DNA from: Ancylobacter defluvii
GTDB lineage: Bacteria; Pseudomonadota; Alphaproteobacteria; Rhizobiales; Xanthobacteraceae
Assembly (NCBI RefSeq): GCF_018390605.1
Contig: NZ_JAHBGD010000011.1
Coordinates: 49,539 to 109,882 of the forward strand
Direction of reading: 5' to 3'
Length of the DNA: 60,344 nt
The notes beneath the pieces are model-generated. The model worked only from the letters and a program-made list of their open reading frames with translations. It was not told the origin of the DNA and ran no database searches. Position 1 is the first letter of the stretch, and each line of letters opens with the position of its first letter. Of the stretch, positions 53,943-60,344 are shown piece after piece. The position numbers and the translations under genes are program-made.

Positions 53943-56900
53943 CTAGCGATGCCCTTCGGCCGCCAGAACCGGACGCGCACTCGCCTGGGCACCCGCCCGC
54001 GCCGGCTCTGGCGGAACACCGCGCGCGTCGAGCGAGTTGCGGAACCACAGGGCATAGAGCGCCGGCAGGAACAGGATGGTCAGGAAGGTGGCGACGAACA
54101 GGCCGCCCATGATCGTGACCGCCATCGGGCTCCAGAAGGCGCTGGACGAAAGCGGGATCATCGCGAGGATCGCGGCCAGCGCCGTCAGCACCACCGGCCG
54201 CGCCCGGCGGACGGTGGCCTCGACGATGGCCTCGCCGCGCGTGTGCGAGCCGGACGCGACATCGCTCTCGATCTGGTCCACTAGGATCAGCGTGTTGCGC
54301 ATGATCATTCCGGCCAGCGCGATCACCCCGAGCAGCGCGACGAAGCCGAACGGCTTCTGTGCGATGAGCAGGCCCGCCGCGGTGCCGATCAGGCCGAGTG
54401 GGGCCGTCATGAACACCAGCGCGAGCCGCGAGAAGCTCTGCAGCTGCAGCATCAGCAGCGTCAGCATCGCCAGGAACATGATCGGGAAAATCACGAAAAG
54501 CGCGGCGTTCGCCTTCTCCGACTCTTCGACCGCGCCGCCGGTCTCGATGCGGTAGCCGGGCTCCAGGCTGTCCTTGATCGGCTGCAGCAGCGGCAGAGTC
54601 CGCGCCGTCACGTCCGGAGGCTGGACACCATCGGCGACGTCGGCCCGCACGGTAATGACAGTATCGCGGTTGCGCCGCCACAGGATCGGATCCTCCTGGA
54701 CATAGTCGAGCCGCGCGACCTGCGACAGCGGTACGGCGACGCCGTTGCGGGCGACGATGGTCAGGTCGCCGACATGGCCGAGGTCGAGCCGCTCGCTCTC
54801 CACCGCACGGGCCACCACGCCGACCTGCTCGATACCGTCGCGGACGGTGGTGACGGTGAGGCCCGAGACCAGGGTTTGCAAGGTCTGCGCGACATCCTGC
54901 ACATTCAGCCCGAGCGCGCGGGCGCGCTCCTGGTCGACCACCAGCCTCACCGAAGGCGACATCTCGTTCCAGTCGAGATGCGGATCGATCGTGTTGGGGT
55001 TGGTTCGCAGCGCGTCGCGGACCCGGTAGGCGATCTCACGCACCTTCATCGGATCCGGTCCGATGACGCGGAACTGCACCGGGAAGCCGACCGGCGGCCC
55101 GAAGGAGAAGCGGTCGACGCGGGCGCGGGCCTGGGCCAGCGCACCGGCGCCGATCGCGGTCTCAAGCCGGGTCTTCACCCGCTCGCGCCCGTCGATGGAC
55201 CGGGTCAGGATCACGATCTCGGCGAAGGCCTCATTGGGCAGGGTCGGGTTAAGGCCCAGCCAGAAGCGCGGCGAGCCCTGCCCGACATAGGCGGTGAAGG
55301 TCTGGATATCGGGATCGCTCTGTCCGATCAGCTTTTCCGCTTCAGTGACGATGCGCGTCGTGGCGCCGATCGAGGATCCTTCGGGAAGGCGAAGCTGGAG
55401 GAAAAGCTCCTTGCGCTCGGAGAGCGGGAAGAACTGCTGCTGGACCAGACCGAAGCCGACGACGGAGCTGAAGAAGAGGGCGACGGTGATCGCCACGGTG
55501 GTGATGCGCCAACGCACGCAGGTGCGGATCGCCGCGCGCAGGCCGCGATAGAGGCGGGTCTGGTAGATGGCGTCGTGATCGCCGTGCGCGCCGGCCTTTG
55601 CCAGCGACGAAGGCAGCAGCATCACCCCGAGATAGGGTGTGAACACCACGGCGACGATCCATGAGGCGGCAAGCGCAATGCCGACCACCCAGAAGATGCC
55701 GCCGGCATATTCTCCCGCGGCGGACTTCGCGAAGCCCACGGGAAGAAAGCCGGCGACCGTGACCGCGGTACCGGTGAGCATCGGGAAGGCGGTCGACGTC
55801 CAGGCGAAGGCCGCAGCCTCCATGCGGTCGTAGCCCTGCTCCATCTTCACGACCATCATCTCCACCGCGATGATGGCATCGTCGACCAGCAGCCCGAGCG
55901 CGATGATCAGTGCGCCGAGAGTGATGCGGTGCAGGTCCATGCCGAGCGTGTACATGACGACGAAGGTCGCCGAGAGCACCAGCGGCACCGAGAGCGCCAC
56001 CACGATGCCGGTGCGCCAGCCGAGCGACAGGAACGAGACGCCGAGCACGATCGCCAGCGCCTCGACGAAGGAGCGCTCGAACTCCCAGATCGATTCCTCG
56101 ACAATCTCGGGCTGGTCGGCGATCTGCTCGAAGGAGACGCCCTGCGGCACGTCCGCCTGGAAGGCGCGGGTCTCAGCAAGGACATCCTCGCCGAATTTCA
56201 GGATGTTGGCGCCACGAGCCATTACCACGCCGACGCCGAGAGCCGGCTGGCCGCGCTGGCGGACGAGGAAGTCCGGCGGATCAATGAAGCCGCGCGTCAC
56301 GGTGGCGATATCGCCCAGCCGGAAGGTGCGCCCTCCCGATTCCACCGGGGTCTCGGCCACCGCCTTCACGCCGTCGAGGGCGCCGGTGACGCGCAACGGG
56401 ATGCGCCGCGCATCGGTTTCGACCGTGCCGGCGGGCGTCACGTCGTTCTGGCGGGAGAGCGAATCGAAAATCGCCTGCGGCGTCACGCCGAGGGTCGCCA
56501 GCTTGGCATGGCTGAACTCGACGAAGATGCGCTCCTGCTGCACGCCATAGATGTTCACCTTGGCAACGCCCGGCACCTTCAGCAGCCGCTGGCGCAGCGC
56601 GTCGGCGACCTTCTTGAGCTGGGCATAGTCCACCCCGTCGCCCGTCAGCATGGTGAGGATCGAATCCACGTCGCCATACTCGTCATTGACGCTGGGACCG
56701 ATCACCCCGGCGGGCAGCGAGGGGCGGACGTCGTCCATCTTCTTGCGGATCTGGTAGAACAGGCCGGGCACCTCGGCGGGCAGCGTGTCGTCGCGGAAGG
56801 TGATCTGCATCGCGGTGAAGGACGGCTTCACATAGGTCTGCACCCGGTCGAAATGCGGAAGCTCCTGGAGCTTCTTCTCGATGAGGTCAGCGACCTGGTC

Positions 56901-57089
56901 CTGCATCTCGCGCGCCGTCGCGCCCGGCCACACGGCGGTCAGCACCGCGACCTTGACGGTGAAGTTCGGGTCCTCGGACCGTCCGAGCCGCTGGAACGAC
57001 ACCGCCCCGGCGATGGCGATGGCGATGATCATGAACAGGACGAGGGGGCGGTGCTCGACCGCCCAGCGCGATAGGTTGAAACGGCCCAT
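53943..57089 (-). CDS. RND efflux pump inner-membrane transporter (AcrB-like, HAE1)
   Basis: 1048-residue proton-driven pump with 12 membrane helices and two large periplasmic loops. The fourth helix carries the proton-relay aspartates in GLLVDDAIIAVEMM. The N-terminal helix and porter-domain motifs (VAVLTAVWPGATAREMQDQV, PSVNDEYGDVDSI) are typical of the CusA/AcrB-like HAE1 group. It is 17 bases downstream of the adaptor gene. Substrate cannot be deduced; no outer-membrane factor is within the operon. Confidence 0.95.
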   Translation of the reverse strand: MGRFNLSRWAVEHRPLVLFMIIAIAIAGAVSFQRLGRSEDPNFTVKVAVLTAVWPGATAREMQDQVADLIEKKLQELPHFDRVQTYVKPSFTAMQITFRDDTLPAEVPGLFYQIRKKMDDVRPSLPAGVIGPSVNDEYGDVDSILTMLTGDGVDYAQLKKVADALRQRLLKVPGVAKVNIYGVQQERIFVEFSHAKLATLGVTPQAIFDSLSRQNDVTPAGTVETDARRIPLRVTGALDGVKAVAETPVESGGRTFRLGDIATVTRGFIDPPDFLVRQRGQPALGVGVVMARGANILKFGEDVLAETRAFQADVPQGVSFEQIADQPEIVEESIWEFERSFVEALAIVLGVSFLSLGWRTGIVVALSVPLVLSATFVVMYTLGMDLHRITLGALIIALGLLVDDAIIAVEMMVVKMEQGYDRMEAAAFAWTSTAFPMLTGTAVTVAGFLPVGFAKSAAGEYAGGIFWVVGIALAASWIVAVVFTPYLGVMLLPSSLAKAGAHGDHDAIYQTRLYRGLRAAIRTCVRWRITTVAITVALFFSSVVGFGLVQQQFFPLSERKELFLQLRLPEGSSIGATTRIVTEAEKLIGQSDPDIQTFTAYVGQGSPRFWLGLNPTLPNEAFAEIVILTRSIDGRERVKTRLETAIGAGALAQARARVDRFSFGPPVGFPVQFRVIGPDPMKVREIAYRVRDALRTNPNTIDPHLDWNEMSPSVRLVVDQERARALGLNVQDVAQTLQTLVSGLTVTTVRDGIEQVGVVARAVESERLDLGHVGDLTIVARNGVAVPLSQVARLDYVQEDPILWRRNRDTVITVRADVADGVQPPDVTARTLPLLQPIKDSLEPGYRIETGGAVEESEKANAALFVIFPIMFLAMLTLLMLQLQSFSRLALVFMTAPLGLIGTAAGLLIAQKPFGFVALLGVIALAGMIMRNTLILVDQIESDVASGSHTRGEAIVEATVRRARPVVLTALAAILAMIPLSSSAFWSPMAVTIMGGLFVATFLTILFLPALYALWFRNSLDARGVPPEPARAGAQASARPVLAAEGHR

Positions 57090-57106
57090 GGACGTTGCGG
57101 CTCCGC

Positions 57107-58210
57107 TCAGAACGAGAACTGGTCGACCGCCCGGACGGGCAGTCCGGCGTCGAGCTTCTGGGCACCGACCAGCACGACCCGGTCACCCTCGGTGAGGCCC
57201 GCGGACACCAGCACGTCCTTTGCCTCATAGGCCGCGACCGTGATCGGCCTGGCGGCAAGCTTGCCGTCCGCGTCGACGGTCCAGACGAAAGGGCCTTTGC
57301 CCTGATCGACAAGCGCCGTAAACGGCAGACGGACGACGCGTTCCGCGTCCGGATCGGTCAGGGTCACCGTCGCCGTCATGCCGAGCTGTACCTCGGGACC
57401 GGCGGCCGTGACCGGGAACTTCGCGAGATAGGTCCGCGTCGCGGCGTCGGCGGCCGGCGACAGTTCGCGCAAGGTTGCCTCGTAGCGTGCATTCGCGTTC
57501 GACCACAGCGTGACGACGGCTTTTGCGGTCCGCGCACGCTCGACGGACGCCTCCGGGATGGCGACCACCGCCTCCTTCTCGGCGGTTCGGGCGAGGCGAA
57601 TGGCGGCGAATCCCGGCTGCACCACCTGCCCCGGCTCGACCGCGGTCGCGGTGATCACGCCCTCTGCGTCGGCGCGCAGCACCGCGTAGGAGGACGCGTT
57701 CTTCGCCAGGTCCAACGCACGCTCGGCGCGGGCCAGGCGGCCCTTCGCTTCTTCGAGGGCGGCGCGCCGGATGTCGAGCGTGGAAGCCGTCGTCCAGCCG
57801 TCCTTGGACAGTCTTTCCGCGCGGTGGAACTCGGCCTCCGCCTGCGCGCGTGCGGCGACAGCGGCACCGCGCTCGGCCTCCGCCTGCTCGACCTGCAGCC
57901 CGAGATCGACCTCGTCGAGGGTGGCGAGCGCGTCGCCCTGATGGACCACGTCCCCCACATTGACGAGGCGCCTGGCCACCTTGCCCTGGACGCGGAAACT
58001 GAGGTCGCTTTCGACGCGGGCCTGGATGATCCCGACGAGGCTGCGCTCGCCGACGCGCGGCTCGAAGGCGACCGGGCGCGCAAGCACGGGCCTCGCCTTG
58101 TCGGGTTCGTGCTGCGAGCTGTCGGCCGGACCGCAGCCGGCGAGCGCCCCCGCAAGCCCGACGACAATGACGGCATTGAGGAAATTGGAAAGCGGTGACC
58201 GTCCGCGCAT
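57107..58210 (-). CDS. RND efflux periplasmic adaptor (lipoprotein)
   Basis: 367-residue HlyD/AcrA-type adaptor. The signal peptide ends in a lipobox with C26 (GALAGCG), so it is likely lipid-anchored. A biotinyl-lipoyl hairpin (VEPGQVVQPGF region), coiled-coil (AEAEFHRAERLSK...) and beta-barrel segments are visible. ATG 58210 is preferred over the open start 58342 because it places the signal peptide at the N-terminus. First gene of the leftward adaptor-pump-tetR set. Confidence 0.92.
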   Translation of the reverse strand: MRGRSPLSNFLNAVIVVGLAGALAGCGPADSSQHEPDKARPVLARPVAFEPRVGERSLVGIIQARVESDLSFRVQGKVARRLVNVGDVVHQGDALATLDEVDLGLQVEQAEAERGAAVAARAQAEAEFHRAERLSKDGWTTASTLDIRRAALEEAKGRLARAERALDLAKNASSYAVLRADAEGVITATAVEPGQVVQPGFAAIRLARTAEKEAVVAIPEASVERARTAKAVVTLWSNANARYEATLRELSPAADAATRTYLAKFPVTAAGPEVQLGMTATVTLTDPDAERVVRLPFTALVDQGKGPFVWTVDADGKLAARPITVAAYEAKDVLVSAGLTEGDRVVLVGAQKLDAGLPVRAVDQFSF

Positions 58211-58427
58211 GACGCCCTCGGGTGTTGAGAGGCTGAATGGGGGCGCTGCGGAACATTGGCGTTGGGCGTTGGGGCTTCGCTCACGCTCCGCCCGGGCCAT
58301 CCACAGCGGCATCAACATGCCATTATGAATGACGAATGTCAATAAACGTCAGTTGATAATCATCAGAAGACACTTATCGAAGTCGCGCCCATCGCATCGA
58401 CGGGCCGTAACTATCTCTATCTAATAA
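58211..58427. promoter_or_regulatory. Promoter region of the RND operon, convergent with hxlR end
   Basis: 217 bases. The AT-rich part at about 58315-58365 contains several TGAC/GTCA words, including TGACG-N12-CGTCA (58331-58352). These are candidates for the operon promoter-operator. The GGACATGTCC palindrome found upstream of tetR is not present here. Confidence 0.4.
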
Positions 58428-58871
58428 TCAATTTCCGGTATTGGTCAGACTCATCCGCATCGGCCGGCTCCCGAGCTTGGCTCCCGTCATCGCATCGACG
58501 CCGATCGGCTGAATTTCGACCCCCGTCTCATCGTCGATATAGCGGGCGAGGTTTTCACCGCAGTTCCGCTGAGCCCACGCGCCAATCATCATGAGGACCG
58601 GCAGAAAGTCTTGCCCGGCCTCCGTCAGCACATACTCTTCGCGCGGCGGTCGCTCGGAGTAGAGGCGCTTCTCCAGCAATCCGTCATCTGTCAATGCGGC
58701 AAGCCGTTTTGTCAGCATTGTCGGGGCGATCCCGAGATTCTTCCGGAACTGGTCAAACCGGGTGAGCCCCGCAAACGCATCCCGCAGAATCAGGATGCTC
58801 CAGGTATCGCCAACGGATTCCAGGCCACGGGCGACCGGACATCTGAGGAGAGAGATATTTTTCTCGTTCAT
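58428..58871 (-). CDS. HxlR-family transcriptional regulator
   Basis: 147-residue winged-helix regulator. The HxlR core CPVARGLESVGDTWSILILRDAFAGLTRFDQF starts at residue 11 with a conserved cysteine, followed by APTMLTKRLAALTDDGLL and EYVLTEAGQDFLPVL. Several family members sense electrophiles or oxidants through that cysteine. ATG 58871 is chosen over the longer frame to 59027, which overlaps the divergent gene. It probably regulates the divergent SDR gene. Confidence 0.92.
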   Translation of the reverse strand: MNEKNISLLRCPVARGLESVGDTWSILILRDAFAGLTRFDQFRKNLGIAPTMLTKRLAALTDDGLLEKRLYSERPPREEYVLTEAGQDFLPVLMMIGAWAQRNCGENLARYIDDETGVEIQPIGVDAMTGAKLGSRPMRMSLTNTGN

Positions 58872-58891
58872 ATCTTTTCGATAGTGACTTA

Positions 58892-58909
58892 ATACTGTTT
58901 TGATAGTAT
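58892..58909. promoter_or_regulatory. Palindromic candidate HxlR operator
   Basis: ATACT-N8-AGTAT lies in the 84-base gap between hxlR and the SDR gene. Characterised HxlR/YodB-type sites are short palindromes with TACT and AGTA halves, so this fits. A longer CGATA-TATCG dyad surrounds it. Confidence 0.45.
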
Positions 58910-58955
58910 CGCTTTCGTCGTCGGCGATCCAGTCCGATGACGAAAGAACGGACAA

Positions 58956-59768
58956 ATGAGCAAGACGAACAAAGCCATCGCGCTTGTGACGGGCGCATCG
59001 TCGGGTATCGGTCTTGTGACGGCCCAATCATTGGCAAAGGCTGGCTACCAGGTGTTCGGCACGAGCCGTAAGCCGGTTGTCGACCGCCCAGGGATTACGA
59101 TGCTGGTTTGCGACGTGACCGATGAGGTGTCGGTGACGGATCTCGTTGCCACGATCATAAAGCAGGCGGGTCGCATTGACCTCGTCGTCAACAATGCCGG
59201 GGTCGGTCTGCTCGGGGGCGCCGAAGAATCCTCGATTGCGCAGGTGCGGCGCCTGTTCGACGTGAACGTCTTCGGCGTCGCGCGCGTCGTCAACGCGGTC
59301 CTGCCCCTCATGAGGGCCCAGAAGGGCGGCCGGATCATCAACATGAGCTCGATTCTCGGCCTGATTCCCTCGCCCTTCAACGCCTTCTACGCATCGACCA
59401 AGCACGCCATCGAGGGCTACTCAGAGTCCCTGGATCATGAGGTGCGCAAGTTCGGCATACGCGTGGTCCTGGTCGAGCCAGGCGTCACCCGCACGGCCTT
59501 TGAAGAGAACCTGACGCGGGCCGACCAGCCCATGGCGGTCTACGAGACGGATCGCTCGCGCAGCGAGGGCCTCATGCGCAAATGGGTGGAACAAGGCGAT
59601 GCACCCGAAGTCGTCGCCGACACCGTCGTCGAGGCGGCGACGGCGAGGAAGCCGAAGCTGCGCTATTCGGCCGGCAAGCAATCGCGCCAAGTTCGCACCC
59701 TGCGCCGCTACATGCCGGAAGGCATGGTCGACAAGATGCTGCACAAGTTCAGCGGGTTTCCCGCGTAA
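58956..59768 (+). CDS. Short-chain dehydrogenase/reductase (SDR)
   Basis: 270-residue classical SDR. Cofactor motif TGASSGIG (12-19), structural NNAG near residue 81, and active-site Ser with YxxxK (YASTK) are present. C-terminus ends KMLHKFSGFPA. The R/K pattern after the second strand (TSRKP) favours NADP(H). Substrate unknown. Divergent hxlR and following nitroreductase remnant suggest a small redox-response cluster. Confidence 0.92.
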   Translation: MSKTNKAIALVTGASSGIGLVTAQSLAKAGYQVFGTSRKPVVDRPGITMLVCDVTDEVSVTDLVATIIKQAGRIDLVVNNAGVGLLGGAEESSIAQVRRLFDVNVFGVARVVNAVLPLMRAQKGGRIINMSSILGLIPSPFNAFYASTKHAIEGYSESLDHEVRKFGIRVVLVEPGVTRTAFEENLTRADQPMAVYETDRSRSEGLMRKWVEQGDAPEVVADTVVEAATARKPKLRYSAGKQSRQVRTLRRYMPEGMVDKMLHKFSGFPA

Positions 59769-59859
59769 TCCTTGCAGCAATACCGCCGTCAGACCCCGTC
59801 TCATCCGGACTCCACTTCGCCGTCCGGTGCGGCCACTCGCGCCAACATCAGAGGTCATC

Positions 59860-60170
59860 TTGGACGTCGCCACCGCTATCGAAACCCGCCGCTCCTTCCG
59901 CCATTTCGATCCCAGCCACGAGATCAGCGAGGCGGAGATCGATCGCCTCGTCTCTCCCGCCATGCTGTGCACGTGACGGATGATTCGCTTTTCGTCATCG
60001 TGACCGCCGATGTTTCCGCCTAGCGCACCGATCCCGACCGCTACTCGCGGACAGCACGCCCGGAAATGGGCAGGGTTCTGGCGCTCTTCGTGACGCAGTT
60101 CTACGCAGGACGCGAATGGCTCCAGCGCGGCGATGCCATTCCCTTCTTCCATGGCGAGCCGGCACTCGCT
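59860..60170 (+). pseudogene. Nitroreductase-family gene, decayed
   Basis: A TTG start with AGAGG 5 bases upstream opens a 38-residue frame (AIETRRSFRHFDP, EISEAEIDRL), the usual nitroreductase N-terminus, which stops at 59976. Homologous sequence resumes in another frame from 59973 (TDDSLFVIVTADVSA), stops at TAG 60021-60023 where homologues have tryptophan, and continues in the same frame (RTDPDRY, FYAGREWLQRGDA). About 40 codons, including flavin-contact residues, are missing. Beyond 60170 no similarity is clear up to the window end. Confidence 0.75.
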
Positions 60171-60344
60171 GGGTGGAGGAGAGTCATCGAGGAACAGGCT
60201 GTGGCTGTTTGCCGACCATGGATGCCGGCGATTACATGCGTCGCAGCACGTCGGCATCGCCGTGCTGTAGTGCTGCGGCAGAGCCGACCCCTAGAGCGGA
60301 TCGACATTCAGGATTCCCATCCGAGGTAATCGCTGATTCATAGA

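Noticed and set aside
1..60344. CRISPR arrays, tRNA or rRNA genes, insertion sequences, prophage
   Set aside because: No regular spaced repeats, cloverleaf-like intergenic stretches, transposase, integrase or phage structural genes were seen.

Overview
The window is a high-GC, gene-dense stretch of an alphaproteobacterial chromosome, most likely from the Hyphomicrobiales (Rhizobiales), perhaps Xanthobacteraceae-like. The genus is inference. The evidence is the order ppsR-maf-aroE-coaE-dnaQ-secB, typical of alphaproteobacterial origin regions, plus a ROSE-type RNA thermometer before a small heat-shock gene, an OlsB ornithine-lipid acyltransferase, an FDS-type NAD-dependent formate dehydrogenase, and a his cluster carrying a DUF2628 gene.

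Layout. 1-28 kb is conserved housekeeping DNA. It starts with a possible hemE/ppsR junction with weak DnaA-box-like sites, then ppsR-maf-aroE-coaE-dnaQ, secB, a Tim44-like gene with mltA-smr-xre, hslVU, an MFS transporter, hisB-DUF2628-hisHAFE, coaA, alkB, grpE/hrcA, rph-rdgB-hemW, a LppC-like lipoprotein, rsmI-yraN-gshB, DUF1150-hsp20, and olsB. Two 16-mers, at 7927-7942 and 19551-19566, each match the ParB-binding parS consensus at 14 of 16 positions. With the gene order they suggest the replication origin lies at or just left of the window.

28-48 kb is metabolic and stress DNA: a C-terminally truncated alpha/beta hydrolase, comM, the complete formate dehydrogenase operon fdsGBA-fdhD-fdsD ending in a strong terminator, a KefB-like cation/proton antiporter, a large MscS channel, malate synthase G, and the macAB export system with a divergent TetR-type regulator.

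48-60 kb is regulatory and accessory. A small membrane protein precedes a hybrid histidine kinase (membrane sensor, HisKA, HATPase, two receivers, HPt) that overlaps a REC-GGDEF response regulator, forming a likely phosphorelay to cyclic-di-GMP. An RND efflux operon with a TetR gene follows; two tandem copies of a 17-bp palindrome-containing unit lie in front of that tetR. A divergent hxlR/SDR pair and a decayed nitroreductase gene end the window. No rRNA, tRNA, CRISPR array, insertion sequence or prophage was recognised. Many genes overlap by 1-4 bases (ATGA or GTGA), indicating compact operons, and at three convergent junctions the stop codon lies inside a terminator-like hairpin.
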